A stretch of 64,000 nt of DNA from VMGX01 sp041658885 (GCA_041658885.1 JBAZZJ010000001.1:1-64000); one strand, 5' to 3'; shown: positions 1 through 8,553, numbered from the stretch's first letter. Notes: a model not told the origin generated them from the sequence alone. Made by a program: numbers and translations.

Positions 1-1
1 T

Positions 2-511
2 GGAGAGATTATTAGCAATGCAACAGATGGAGTTATCCAACTTGGTGGTATAGCATCAACAACCTCTCTTACACTTTTGAATGGTGAAACAATCACGAAT
101 GCAACTGATGGAACAATTGCCTTAACAGGCAATGCTACTGTAAGTGGAACTTTAAATGTTACCGGTAATTCTATTTTTTCAACAGCTTCTTCCACGGGAC
201 TTTTTACTCTTGATAGTATTAAAGTCAGCAGCACTGGGTCAACTGTTGCAGGACTTCTTTTTGGCACCTGCACGGTTAATTTTGGCACTAGTTTAGGTGC
301 CGGTGTTGCTACCACTACTAACTGTGCTGCAACTGGCGTTACTACCAGCCACAAAGTATTTATGACACCCTCGAGTTTAGAGACTTATGTTGCGTTTAAC
401 AGCGCTTCATCTACAGCCAATGATGTTATTCAAGTTCAGGTCTTTAACACAAGCACTTCAACTCCAGCAACTATTGCGTCGCGTACATGGTCTTGGATGG
501 CAATTAAATAA
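2..511 (+). CDS. C-terminal part of a repetitive surface protein (partial)
   Basis: The reading frame is open from base 2, so the gene begins upstream of the window. Two adjacent repeat units can be read, GEIISNATDGVIQLGG and GETITNATDGTIALTGN, followed by a Ser/Thr-rich tail ending WSWMAIK. Such Asn/Thr/Gly-rich repeats are typical of long beta-solenoid-like secreted proteins of Parcubacteria; the surface location is inferred from composition, since the N-terminus is not visible. The TTG at 77 is not a credible start because the repeat pattern continues upstream of it. The next gene begins 4 bases after the stop, so the two are probably co-transcribed. Exact function is unknown. Confidence 0.6.
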   Translation, partial: GEIISNATDGVIQLGGIASTTSLTLLNGETITNATDGTIALTGNATVSGTLNVTGNSIFSTASSTGLFTLDSIKVSSTGSTVAGLLFGTCTVNFGTSLGAGVATTTNCAATGVTTSHKVFMTPSSLETYVAFNSASSTANDVIQVQVFNTSTSTPATIASRTWSWMAIK

Positions 512-515
512 TTAT

Positions 516-1481
516 ATGAAAACTTATCTAACAATTTTACTGACCCTATTGTTTCTGCCGATATTTGTATTTGCCGCAAACAACACGGTTGTTCATCCGG
601 ATGCAATTCTTACGGTTGGAACAGAAAGTGTCACTGTAAGTGGAAATGTTTCAAACTCTGAAGTTTTGTATATAGATGGAGATAATTCATTTGATGTATC
701 TCTTAGTGAGGGACAATATATACAGATTACATCCTCAAATAAAAGAAATGTTTCAATAACAGAAATAGGTTCAATACGAATTGCAACTTCTGAATGTGGA
801 GTGTCAAGCAGTATATTCAAAATAGAAAATCCGCAAGGAGGCGCTACTGCGACAACAACAATCACAGTCGCATCCTCTGGCACATGTACTAGTGGCGGTG
901 GAGGAGGCGGAGGTGGTGGAGGAGGGGGAGGCGGAGGAGGTGGTTCGTACACATACGCGCCACAGACAACTGCTCCTACTCCGACAACAACGACCGCACC
1001 TACAACAACGACTGCTCCGACAACAACAGGGACAGCTCCAGTTTCATTAGGAGCAACATTCACAAGTTTAATGACACAGGGAACGACAAATTCAGATGTT
1101 AAACAACTCCAGTCAATACTAAACTCTGACCCAGATACTGTAATATCCCAGACGGGTGCAGGTTCTCCCGGAAACGAAACTGAATACTTTGGTTTACTCA
1201 CAATGAAAGCTGTTCAAAAATTCCAAGAGAAATATGGAATTGCAAATCCCGGAGATCCCGGATATGGACTTGTTGGCCCTAAAACAAGGACTAAATTGAA
1301 TGAATTGATGGGTTCTGCTCCGACAACAACGACCGCACCTACAACCACGACTGCGCCTACAACAACAGGGACAGCTCCAACGACCCCTATAACAGAAACA
1401 GAAGCAAAAGCACAGTTGGAATCTTTGCAGGCACAACTTCAGAAAATGTTAGAAGAATTAAAAGTTATGCAGGGACAATAA
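516..1481 (+). CDS. Secreted peptidoglycan-binding-domain protein with poly-Gly and Thr/Pro linkers
   Basis: A 321-residue protein. The ATG at 516 gives a clear signal peptide (MKTYLTILLTLLFLPIFVFA, cut before ANN); a longer frame from 387 would destroy it. After an N-terminal beta-rich region comes a run of about 18 glycines, then PTTTTAPTTT repeats, then a peptidoglycan-binding-1 type domain (about residues 185-265, with the typical DVKQLQ, AVQKFQ and VGPKTRTKLNE), a second Thr/Pro linker and a short C-terminal coiled coil (AQLESLQAQLQKMLEELK). It is probably exported and bound to the cell wall, with the linkers spacing its modules. It follows the repeat surface protein by 4 bases and is closed by a terminator, suggesting a two-gene unit. 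The binding role follows from the domain; the ligand is inferred. Confidence 0.8.
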   Translation: MKTYLTILLTLLFLPIFVFAANNTVVHPDAILTVGTESVTVSGNVSNSEVLYIDGDNSFDVSLSEGQYIQITSSNKRNVSITEIGSIRIATSECGVSSSIFKIENPQGGATATTTITVASSGTCTSGGGGGGGGGGGGGGGGGSYTYAPQTTAPTPTTTTAPTTTTAPTTTGTAPVSLGATFTSLMTQGTTNSDVKQLQSILNSDPDTVISQTGAGSPGNETEYFGLLTMKAVQKFQEKYGIANPGDPGYGLVGPKTRTKLNELMGSAPTTTTAPTTTTAPTTTGTAPTTPITETEAKAQLESLQAQLQKMLEELKVMQGQ

Positions 1482-1503
1482 TTTTTCTCTAAAAATTAAA
1501 GTT

Positions 1504-1537
1504 AAAAAACACAACTGCTTTTGGCGGTTGTGTTTTT
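1504..1537 (+). terminator. Bidirectional hairpin terminator
   Basis: AAAAACACAAC pairs with GTTGTGTTTTT around a short loop, 22 bases after the peptidoglycan-binding gene. The A-tract and T-tract make it usable on both strands. Confidence 0.7.
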
Positions 1538-1586
1538 CGTGTTTTTTTAAACTTCGGCTCCACTTAGAAACTGAGTTTTCAAACCT

Positions 1587-1620
1587 GCTATTCTAATGTT
1601 CTTAAGAACATTAGAATAGC
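1587..1620. repeat. Perfect 34-bp palindrome without loop
   Basis: Bases 1587-1603 are the exact reverse complement of 1604-1620, with the centre at CTT|AAG. It lies between the terminator and the TPR gene. It belongs to a group of loop-less perfect palindromes in this window (also at 7155, 7199, 32269, 34327, 40760 and 41192). Confidence 0.85.
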
Positions 1621-1696
1621 AAAAAGACGGGAAAGACATCACAAATTGCAAGAACCGTTCTTAAATGTTATATTGATAATATCAAACAATTATTTT

Positions 1697-2440
1697 ATGG
1701 AACAAGAAAATTTATTAAATACCCCAAAGGAACCAAACAAGAATTTTACTTATATATTAATTTTAGTATCAGTAGTTATTATTGCTGGTTATTTTTTATA
1801 TATAAATTTTTATAAAACAGATATCCCTATTGAAGACAACTCATCCACAAATGTTTTAAACAATAATCAAGCAACCAGCATCTCAGAAAACAATAGTGCG
1901 GATAAAAAAATAGGGGAAGTGTTTTTAAAGGAAGGACAATCTTATGAATATGTTGGAGTTGATAAAGAACTTCTAGCAAGTACCCCGATTCCAAATTTGA
2001 ATAGAAAAATTCCAGATACGGCGTCTGAAAATATAAAAGGGAATATAATATCTATTTCTGAATCACTCAAAACCGATAGTAAGAGTTTTGATTTGTGGAT
2101 AAATTTAGGTTTATATAGAAAATTGGTGGGGGATTATGAAGGAGCAAGACAGGCGTGGGAATATGCAAGTATTTTAAGACCAAGATTTTCTCTTTCGTTT
2201 CTAAATCTAGCGAACTTATACGGATATTACATAAAAGATTCAAAAAAAGCAGAAAGTAATTTTTTAAAGGCAATTGAAGCGGAGCCAACTGAGACATATT
2301 CTTATGTGGCTATGGCTAATTTTTATGTTGAAGTTTTGAACGACAAAAACAAAGCGATTGATATAATTAAAGAGGGGATTAAAAACAATCCAAAAGTTGA
2401 AGAATTAAAACAAATTTTAATTGAGTTTGAGCAAAAATGA
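1697..2440 (+). CDS. Membrane-anchored TPR protein
   Basis: A 247-residue protein starting at the ATG at 1697; an upstream TTG at 1646 is in frame but adds residues with no obvious role. One membrane segment lies at about residues 17-36 (YILILVSVVIIAGYFLYI), so the rest is probably outside the membrane. The C-terminal half has three helical tetratricopeptide-like repeats (around WINLGLYRKLVGDYEGARQAW, LNLANLYGYY and VAMANFYVEVLNDKNKAIDII), which usually act as protein-binding scaffolds. Its stop codon overlaps an ATGA that starts a palindromic element; a small membrane peptide gene lies just beyond, so the two were probably translationally coupled before the insertion. The partner is unknown. 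Confidence 0.75.
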   Translation: MEQENLLNTPKEPNKNFTYILILVSVVIIAGYFLYINFYKTDIPIEDNSSTNVLNNNQATSISENNSADKKIGEVFLKEGQSYEYVGVDKELLASTPIPNLNRKIPDTASENIKGNIISISESLKTDSKSFDLWINLGLYRKLVGDYEGARQAWEYASILRPRFSLSFLNLANLYGYYIKDSKKAESNFLKAIEAEPTETYSYVAMANFYVEVLNDKNKAIDIIKEGIKNNPKVEELKQILIEFEQK

Positions 2441-2570
2441 ATCCCCACACCAATCTTAATTTCGTTAAAATAAATTGGTTGGGAAAATAATAAAAAGGTG
2501 AATATTTTGAATAAACAAATGAAACAAATTAGGTCAATATTATTAAAATTAAAATTGGTGTAGGGATGAA
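2437..2570. repeat. Start-codon palindromic element, type D copy 1
   Basis: Flanked by ATGAA on both sides (2437-2441 and 2566-2570). The arms ATCCCCACACCAATCTTAAT and ATTAAAATTGGTGTAGGGAT form an imperfect inverted repeat. The last 40 bases (TAGGTCAATATTATTAAAAT and the arm) are nearly identical to the copy at 20325-20459; the centres differ. The right ATG starts the small ORF at 2566. Confidence 0.8.
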
Positions 2571-2673
2571 AAGGTTATTTAACAAAACATTTTTTAAATT
2601 TTTGTTTGGGTTTATTGCAGTCATTGGTGTCAGTATTATTTTGATGCTTCTAATAAATTATTTTGGCAAATAA
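2566..2673 (+). CDS. 35-residue single-pass membrane peptide
   Basis: A short ORF beginning at the ATG formed by the right end of the palindromic element. It encodes a basic N-terminus (MKRLFNKTFFKF) and a hydrophobic stretch of about 20 residues (LFGFIAVIGVSIILMLLINY), ending FGK. This looks like a one-pass membrane peptide with a cytoplasmic positive end. Before the element inserted, its ATG would have overlapped the TPR gene stop as ATGA, a classic coupled arrangement, which supports the gene being real. No function can be assigned. Confidence 0.5.
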   Translation: MKRLFNKTFFKFLFGFIAVIGVSIILMLLINYFGK

Positions 2674-2711
2674 TTATTTAACACTCGCATCACTAATTAA
2701 AAACATAAAAA

Positions 2712-2767
2712 TAATGGCTTTATTAAGCCATTAAAAAAGTTGAAAGGATGAACCTCTCAACTTTTTT
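2712..2767. terminator. Two hairpins serving converging transcripts
   Basis: AATGGCTT/AAGCCATT is followed by a second stem AAAAAAGTTGA/TCAACTTTTTT. The second has T-tracts on both strands and can end the small membrane peptide transcript (+) and the yqeY transcript (-). Confidence 0.7.
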
Positions 2768-2778
2768 TATTTTTTATC

Positions 2779-3231
2779 TTAACCAAATATTTTCTCAATA
2801 ACTTCTTTTACATCACCTCCGTCAGCTTTTCCTTTCAGCTCTTTCATAACGGCACCTATTAAAATTCCCATTTTTGATTTATCTACGATACCCATTCCTT
2901 CTTTTTTTGCCAAAACAACTTTTTTAATATCTTCTTTTGACATTGTTTCGGGTAAATATTTTTCCAAAATTTTTAATTCGGCCTCTTCCTTTGATGCCAA
3001 ATCTTCTCTCTTGCCAGCACGGAATTGTTCAATAGAATCTTTTCTTTGTTTTACAAGCCTTCTCACAACACCTAAAGCATCTTCATCTGGTAAAATTTCA
3101 CTCGGCTTTCTTTTTGTTGAGACAAGCTCGTTTGTAAAAGCAGATAACATTCCACGCAAAACAGAAAGACGCAATTCTTCCCGTGCCCTCATGGCGTTCC
3201 TTATTTGTTCTTGAATTTGTTCATGTAACAT
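2779..3231 (-). CDS. yqeY: GatB/YqeY domain protein
   Basis: A 150-residue all-helical protein matching the YqeY family, which is related to the tail domain of the amidotransferase subunit GatB. Family-typical segments are the N-terminal LHEQIQEQIRNAMRARE, LRLSVLRGMLSAF, the central AEEEL-like KEEAELKILEKYLPE and the C-terminal MGILIGAVMKELKGKADG. Length is normal for the family. The precise biochemical role is not settled; a link to tRNA-dependent amidation is a family-based guess. It is transcribed divergently from the P-type ATPase gene and ends at a shared hairpin terminator. Confidence 0.85.
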   Translation of the reverse strand: MLHEQIQEQIRNAMRAREELRLSVLRGMLSAFTNELVSTKRKPSEILPDEDALGVVRRLVKQRKDSIEQFRAGKREDLASKEEAELKILEKYLPETMSKEDIKKVVLAKKEGMGIVDKSKMGILIGAVMKELKGKADGGDVKEVIEKIFG

Positions 3232-3311
3232 ATTTTTTTATTTAAATATTAAAATACTTAGTAATGTTATCACACCACAAAAACTTATTTCAAGGTATAT
3301 TCTTAATCTGT

Positions 3312-3317
3312 TATAAT
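3312..3317 (+). promoter_or_regulatory. -10 box of the P-type ATPase gene
   Basis: TGTTATAAT with an extended -10 TG, 12 bases before the ATG at 3330, in the divergent yqeY/ATPase region. Confidence 0.55.
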
Positions 3318-3329
3318 TAAGAGATAAAA

Positions 3330-6050
3330 ATGAAGGAAACAAGTCATACAATAAAATGGTATCAAATTGAGCCAAAACAGTTAGAAATCCATTTAAGCAC
3401 GGATTTCACTAAAGGGCTCTCGTCAAAAAGGGTCCAAGATGTCCAAATTAGATATGGAAAAAATATAATAACCAAGAAAAAAGATCTTGGTTTATTTGGT
3501 AGATTTTTAAAACAATTTAAAAATCCATTAGTTATAATTCTTTTAATAGCGGGTATTATAACTATATTTTTGAATGAATTTGTTAATTCAACTGTAATTT
3601 TTTTGGCGATGTTTGTTAATGTCGTGATAGGAACTCTTCAAGAAGAAAAAGCAAACAGAGCCTTTGATAAATTAAACAAACTTCAACAAAAATACGCAAC
3701 AGTCATAAGAGACGGAAAAAGAAAAGTTATTGAATCTAAAGAAATAACACTAGGAGACATAGTAATAATTGAATCGGGGATGAGTATTCCGGCTGATATA
3801 AGAATTTTAGAAAGCAACGATCTTGAAGTAAATGAGTCTGTTTTAACTGGTGAGTGGGTGAGTGTAAAAAAATATTCTGAAACAATCAAAAAAAATGTAC
3901 CAATAAATGAACAGAATAATATGGTGTGGATGAGTACTTTAGTTTCTTCAGGACACGGAGTCGGTTTGGTTGTAGAAATAGGAAACAACACGCAGTTGGG
4001 GGATATTACAAAATCTTTATCTGAAGGTTCTGAAATAAAAACCACAATACAGAAAAATATAAAAAAACTTACAATTTTTATTTCATACATTGCAATTATT
4101 TTGATTGCGGTTATTTTAGTTTTAGGTGTTTTAAAAGATCAGCCGTTGATGGATATTTTGCTTCTTTCTTTAGCTATAGCTGTCAGTATCGTGCCGGAAG
4201 GATTACCTGCGGCGATGACGGTGGTTTTGGCTATAGGTATGGAAAAAATTTTAAAAGCTGGTGGATTAGTAAAAAATATTCTCACAGCTGAAACACTCGG
4301 GAGTACGACGACTATACTAACTGATAAAACTGGGACCCTAACTGAAGCTAAAATGAAAGCAACGGACTTAATAACTTTAGACTTTTTACAAAAGAACGAA
4401 AGCAAAGAAAATATTGAACTTTCCCAAAAAAAACTTTTAAAAATGGCAGTTTTGTCCTCTGATGCATTTATAGAAGAAAAAGAAAACGGAGAAGAAGAAA
4501 TTATTATTCACGGAAGGCCGGCAGAAAAGGCGATAGTTCTTGAAGGACTAGAAAGGGGAATAAGTCAAAGGGAACTTGATGAAAAAAATAATAGGGTTGA
4601 TTTTTATGCCTTTAATTCAGAAAATGGTTTTGCCTCTTCTTTAAACGAATGCACAGAAATCTCACAAAACAGAATTTATTTTAGTGGTTCGCCTGAATCT
4701 CTGCTTAATCAGTCCACTTTTGTTTTAGAAAAAGATAATATAGAAAGTTTTTCTGATGAAAGAAAAAATCTTTTCATTAACAAACAGAAGAAGAAAAGTA
4801 GGGAAGGTGTGAGATTTATAGGAATTGCGTATAAAGACACAGGCTTTAAAAAAATACCACGTGATGGGAATCTGGTGGATAAAAAAGAAATAAAAGATCT
4901 TGTATTTGTTGGAATAATTGGGTTAAGCGACCCAGTAAGGTCAGATGTTAAAACTTATATGAAAGAAGCTAAAAGTGCAGGAACTAGAATAATTATGTTG
5001 ACCGGAGATAATCAAGAGACGGCTTTAAAGATAGCAAAAGATTCTGGGATTGTTGAAAAAGACGAAAGAGTTATTCTTGGAGTTGAGATAGAAAAATATA
5101 ATGATGAAGAATTATTAAAAATTCTAAAAGAAAATAATATATTTGCGAGAGTATTGCCGTCACAAAAATTGAGAATAGTAAAAATTTTACGAAATGATGG
5201 AGAAATAGTCGCAATGACTGGAGATGGAATTAATGATGCACCCGCATTGCAAAACGCGGACATAGGAATTGCTGTCGGGTCTGGTACCGAAGTTGCAAAA
5301 GAGGCATCTGACCTTATTTTATTAAATGATAGTTTCTCAATAATAATAAAGGCAATTGAGGAGGGCAGACGTATAATAGATAATTTGAAAAAAATTATTT
5401 TACACCTGACTTCTGTGAACTTTGGAGAAGTATTTTTAATTATGGGTTCTTTGGTTTTTGCAGCTCCATTACCAATTTTACCGGCCCAGATTTTGTGGAT
5501 AAATATTATTGGAGAGGGCATATTGAATTTTTCTTTTGCCTTTGAACCTGCAGAGAAAGATATAATGAAAAGAAATCCAAATCTTCATAATTCCAATAGT
5601 TTAATAAGTCCTGACATAAAAAAGATGATATTTGCTACTGGTATTATAACCGGCCTTTTCACACTTCTTCTTTTTGTAGCTCTAAAATCAATCCAAGTAC
5701 CGATAGAAGAATTAAGAACGATTATGTTTATAACTCTTTCTCTGGATTCAATCTTGTTTTCTTTTTCTATAAAAAATTTAAAAAAACCAATATGGAAAAT
5801 AAATCTCTTTTCAAACACATTTTTAAATTCTGCCTTGGTTATTAGCATACTTGCTCTTTCCGGGGTTTTTCTCATACCTTTTTTGAGAGATCTTCTTCAA
5901 TTGACTATTTTAAATAGGTTTGATTTGGCGGTGATTTTATTGGTAGCAATATTTAATTTATTTACAATAGAACTAGCGAAGTATTTTATATTTTGGAGAA
6001 AGACAGGCAAAAGTGATATATTTAATATATGGAAACGATACTCACAATAA
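3330..6050 (+). CDS. Type II P-type cation-transporting ATPase
   Basis: A 906-residue ion pump of the Ca/Na/K/H type II group. Visible in order: N-terminal cation-ATPase domain, membrane helices, actuator loop LTGE at 172-175, helix-4 motif PEGLP from residue 289, phosphorylation site DKTGTLT with Asp332, nucleotide domain, MLTGDNQETA, hinge TGDGINDAP (about 630-638), and a C-terminal membrane block. In SERCA numbering the helix-5 Asn and Glu are kept (NFGEV), but the helix-6 Thr-Asp is Gly-Glu (WINIIGEG), so the ion may not be calcium. It uses ATP to move a cation across the single membrane. rmuC starts 22 bases before its stop, implying co-transcription. Substrate is undetermined. Confidence 0.88.
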   Translation: MKETSHTIKWYQIEPKQLEIHLSTDFTKGLSSKRVQDVQIRYGKNIITKKKDLGLFGRFLKQFKNPLVIILLIAGIITIFLNEFVNSTVIFLAMFVNVVIGTLQEEKANRAFDKLNKLQQKYATVIRDGKRKVIESKEITLGDIVIIESGMSIPADIRILESNDLEVNESVLTGEWVSVKKYSETIKKNVPINEQNNMVWMSTLVSSGHGVGLVVEIGNNTQLGDITKSLSEGSEIKTTIQKNIKKLTIFISYIAIILIAVILVLGVLKDQPLMDILLLSLAIAVSIVPEGLPAAMTVVLAIGMEKILKAGGLVKNILTAETLGSTTTILTDKTGTLTEAKMKATDLITLDFLQKNESKENIELSQKKLLKMAVLSSDAFIEEKENGEEEIIIHGRPAEKAIVLEGLERGISQRELDEKNNRVDFYAFNSENGFASSLNECTEISQNRIYFSGSPESLLNQSTFVLEKDNIESFSDERKNLFINKQKKKSREGVRFIGIAYKDTGFKKIPRDGNLVDKKEIKDLVFVGIIGLSDPVRSDVKTYMKEAKSAGTRIIMLTGDNQETALKIAKDSGIVEKDERVILGVEIEKYNDEELLKILKENNIFARVLPSQKLRIVKILRNDGEIVAMTGDGINDAPALQNADIGIAVGSGTEVAKEASDLILLNDSFSIIIKAIEEGRRIIDNLKKIILHLTSVNFGEVFLIMGSLVFAAPLPILPAQILWINIIGEGILNFSFAFEPAEKDIMKRNPNLHNSNSLISPDIKKMIFATGIITGLFTLLLFVALKSIQVPIEELRTIMFITLSLDSILFSFSIKNLKKPIWKINLFSNTFLNSALVISILALSGVFLIPFLRDLLQLTILNRFDLAVILLVAIFNLFTIELAKYFIFWRKTGKSDIFNIWKRYSQ

Positions 6051-7111
6051 TTCTTATTCTGATGATTCTTTTGAACGGAGGGCTTATTTGGTATTTTGTC
6101 TTTAGAAAGAAGCCTGATGATAAAAAGGAGAACGAAAATCAAGGGTTTTTGCTTTTACAAAACCAATTGAATAGTCTCGTTAATTCAATTGATAACAAAT
6201 TAGGCGAATCTTCAAAAATTGTAAATGATTCAATAAAAACTCAATTTGGAGAATCCCAAAGGCTTGTAGAAAATATTACGGGGAAACTTTCAAATCTCGC
6301 AAGAGAAATGACAGAGATAAAAGAAACCAACAAACAAGTTTTTGATATGACAGAGCAATTACAAAATTTGGAAAAAGTTTTAACTAATCAAAAACAAAGA
6401 GGAAATCTTGGCGAAGCAGGTCTTGAATTAATTTTAAACAACATTCTTCCACCAACTGCTTATGAATTTCAATATAAGTTTAACAATGGCGACATTGTGG
6501 ACGCGATTATAAAAACAAAAGATGGGATTATTTGTGTTGACGCTAAGTTTTCACTTGATAACTACAACCGTGTGGTGAATGAAGATAATCCAGACAAAAA
6601 AACTGAACTTGAAAAAGAATTTAAAAATGATTTAAAAAAGAGAATTGACGAAACAGCAAAATATATAAAACCAGAAGAGGGGACACTTCCTTTTGCAATA
6701 ATGTACATTCCAGCAGAGGGAATTTATTATGACTTAATTGTTAATAAAGTTGGTGCGCTTAAAGTAAACACAAGAAGTTTGATTGAGTATGCTTATAAAG
6801 ATAAAAAGGTGATAATAGTATCGCCAACGACATTTGTTGCCTATTTAAATACAATTTTACAAGGATTTAGGGCTTTTAAGGTGGAGGAATCGGCAAAAAG
6901 TATAATTAAAAATGTTGAAGAATTGCAGAGACACTTAAAAGCCTATGATGATTATCATATAAAGCTCGGCACTTCACTTGCAACAACCGTAAATCATTTT
7001 AATTTTTCAAGAAAGGAACTCAAAAAAATTGATAAGGATGTTTTGAAAATTACGGGTAGTGAAATAGGAATTGAGCAACTTGCAATTGATAAACCGGAAA
7101 GGGAGGAATGA
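6029..7111 (+). CDS. rmuC: DNA recombination protein RmuC
   Basis: A 360-residue protein with an N-terminal membrane helix (about residues 3-25), a long coiled coil (about 40-125) and the RmuC domain with the family-typical GNLGEAGLELIL, VDAIIKTKDGIICVDAKFSLDNY and a central FAIMYIPAEGIYY. RmuC limits DNA inversions in E. coli and is thought to have a nuclease-like core; this is family knowledge. The ATG at 6029 overlaps the P-type ATPase stop by 22 bases, so it relies on that transcript. Two perfect palindromes follow the gene and may act as terminators. Conserved length, no defects seen. Confidence 0.88.
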   Translation: METILTIILILMILLNGGLIWYFVFRKKPDDKKENENQGFLLLQNQLNSLVNSIDNKLGESSKIVNDSIKTQFGESQRLVENITGKLSNLAREMTEIKETNKQVFDMTEQLQNLEKVLTNQKQRGNLGEAGLELILNNILPPTAYEFQYKFNNGDIVDAIIKTKDGIICVDAKFSLDNYNRVVNEDNPDKKTELEKEFKNDLKKRIDETAKYIKPEEGTLPFAIMYIPAEGIYYDLIVNKVGALKVNTRSLIEYAYKDKKVIIVSPTTFVAYLNTILQGFRAFKVEESAKSIIKNVEELQRHLKAYDDYHIKLGTSLATTVNHFNFSRKELKKIDKDVLKITGSEIGIEQLAIDKPEREE

Positions 7112-7154
7112 TATAAATTTAAAATTTAAATATCAAAAATCAAAATTATATAAT

Positions 7155-7190
7155 AAAATCACATATACGCCATGGCGTATATGTGATTTT
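7155..7190. repeat. Perfect 36-bp palindrome with ATACGCCATGGCGTAT core
   Basis: Exact self-complement centred on CCA|TGG. The same core is at 40760-40795 and 41192-41225. It lies downstream of rmuC and could form a hairpin or cruciform. Confidence 0.85.
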
Positions 7191-7198
7191 ATAAGTAT

Positions 7199-7240
7199 AA
7201 AAACCATTCCCTTATTTAGCTAAATAAGGGAATGGTTTTT
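7199..7240. repeat. Perfect 42-bp palindrome, terminator-like
   Basis: Bases 7199-7219 are the exact reverse complement of 7220-7240, centred on TTTAG|CTAAA, with A5 and T5 at the ends. It probably terminates transcription in both directions between rmuC and the tRNA cluster. Confidence 0.85.
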
Positions 7241-7313
7241 TGTAGCTTCTTTTATTGAGTAATTGAGTAAACGTGGTTTTTATGCTAATATTTTTGTCGT
7301 TGATTTCTAATAT

Positions 7314-7384
7314 CGCGGGGTGGAGAAGTAGTATCTCGTCGGGCTCATAACCCGGAGACATCGGTGCAATTCCGATCCCCGCAA
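7314..7384 (+). tRNA. Initiator tRNA-fMet (CAT)
   Basis: Acceptor CGCGGGG/CCCCGC leaves the initiator-specific C1-A72 mismatch. The anticodon stem GTCGGG/CCCGG carries the three G-C pairs of initiators around loop CTCATAA. The discriminator is A and CCA is not encoded. The D-loop (AGTAGTA) lacks the GG pair and the T-loop reads TGCAATT, both unusual. Confidence 0.85.
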
Positions 7385-7392
7385 CAATCAAA

Positions 7393-7422
7393 TAAAAACA
7401 TCGTCCTTCGGACGGTGTTTTT
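7393..7422 (+). terminator. Terminator after tRNA-fMet
   Basis: AAAACATCGTCC/GGACGGTGTTTT around a TTC loop, with terminal T-tract, 9 bases after the tRNA. Confidence 0.7.
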
Positions 7423-7451
7423 GTATAGATTCTGCTTTCTCCTCTCCAATG

Positions 7452-7526
7452 TGTCGGGGGTGGGATTCGAACCCACGATCTGTCGCGTATGAGACGACCG
7501 CTTTGAACCAACTGAGCTACCCCGAC
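7452..7526 (-). tRNA. tRNA-Met/Ile2-type (CAT)
   Basis: Reading the minus strand: acceptor GTCGGGG/CCCCGAC, T-arm GTGGG TTCGAAT CCCAC, anticodon loop CTCATAC, discriminator A. The D-stem has one mismatch. CAT could be elongator Met or the Ile tRNA that is modified to read AUA; the sequence alone does not decide. It faces the fMet gene across about 70 bases. Confidence 0.8.
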
Positions 7527-7713
7527 AATTTTTTACTGATGTTAATAAAGGATATTATATTTTTGTCCGAATTTCAAATATCCTTTATTTTCGATATTTC
7601 CTGCAAATAATTTACTCACAGATAGTGGTTAGTATAATGTCCTGTCATATGATATTATATAATAAACGAATTTTAATATAATTTAAACATCATTTTTTGT
7701 TAATGTTAAAAAT

Positions 7714-8379
7714 ATGCCAATATACAAAAAATTTAATAAGGACTTTTTTAAAAAATGGACCCCAGAAATGTCATACGTTTTGGGTTTTTTTATGGCAGAT
7801 GGCTCTATAACAATTAATCCAAGAGGGTCAGAATATTTTGCAATTCAAATTATTGATAAAGATATTCTTGAAAAAATTAAAAAAATTATGAAATCAGAAC
7901 ATAAAATTACGAAAAGAATTAGAAAACCCACCGAACAACCAATTTACAGAATACAGATAGGAAGTAAAGAAATGTGTGAAGATTTAAGAAAACTAGGAGT
8001 AAAAGAATTAAAAACAAAAACGATGAGACTACCAAATATTCCAGATAAGTATTTTGGAGATTTTGTAAGAGGTTATTTTGACGGAGACGGTAATGTTTGG
8101 GTCGGTCAGATTCATAAAGATAGAAAAAAGTGTATGTTTGCAATTCGTACTGTTTTTGTATCTTGCTCACATAATTTTTTAGAAGATTTAAAAAACAGAT
8201 TACATAAATTTGAATTAAATAATGGAAGTTTTTATGGATCAAATAGAGCATATAGAATTCAATATAGTATTAAAAATTCAGTATTGTTATACCATTTAAT
8301 GTATGATAATCTAAAAAGTGATTTATTTTTAAGTAGAAAAAAAAATACTTTTGATAAATATTTAAAAATGCAGTCGTAG
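7714..8379 (+). CDS. LAGLIDADG homing endonuclease, free-standing
   Basis: A 221-residue protein with two LAGLIDADG-type motifs: YVLGFFMADGS (acid at Asp29) and FVRGYFDGDGNV (acid near Asp125). This is the layout of a monomeric, two-motif DNA endonuclease that cuts a long asymmetric site. It is not embedded in a recognisable intron or intein. The gene runs straight into tRNA-Asp: its TAG stop (8377-8379) is the T8-A9-G10 of that tRNA, so the tRNA is probably its target or landing site. About 190 bases upstream hold no other feature I can name. The enzyme class is secure; the target is inferred from position. Confidence 0.85.
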   Translation: MPIYKKFNKDFFKKWTPEMSYVLGFFMADGSITINPRGSEYFAIQIIDKDILEKIKKIMKSEHKITKRIRKPTEQPIYRIQIGSKEMCEDLRKLGVKELKTKTMRLPNIPDKYFGDFVRGYFDGDGNVWVGQIHKDRKKCMFAIRTVFVSCSHNFLEDLKNRLHKFELNNGSFYGSNRAYRIQYSIKNSVLLYHLMYDNLKSDLFLSRKKNTFDKYLKMQS

Positions 8380-8443
8380 CTCAACTGGTTAGAGCACCCG
8401 CTTGTCACGCGGGAGGTTGCGGGTTCAAGTCCCGTCGACTGCG
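8370..8443 (+). tRNA. tRNA-Asp (GTC)
   Basis: Acceptor GCAGTCG/CGACTGC, D-arm GCTC/GAGC, anticodon loop TTGTCAC, T-arm GCGGG TTCAAGT CCCGT, discriminator G as expected for Asp. Its first 10 bases are also the end of the LAGLIDADG gene. CCA is not encoded. Confidence 0.93.
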
Positions 8444-8449
8444 CATAAT

Positions 8450-8479
8450 CAAAAATCATCAGCTTACGGATGATTTTTG
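8450..8479 (+). terminator. Terminator after tRNA-Asp
   Basis: CAAAAATCATC pairs with GATGATTTTTG, 6 bases after the tRNA. Confidence 0.7.
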
Positions 8480-8553
8480 TGTTTTAAAACTCTCAGAAAA
8501 ATTTTGAAAATATGATATTATTTGTTTAAAATATGCCGTTGTAGCTTAGCTTG

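Noticed and set aside
387..515. Extended start of the peptidoglycan-binding protein at 387
   Set aside because: It overlaps the upstream coding region and would hide the clear signal peptide beginning at 516.
593..1201. Long minus-strand ORF opposite the peptidoglycan-binding gene
   Set aside because: It is the antisense of Gly/Thr/Pro-rich codons (poly-Pro, poly-Val) with no start signal.
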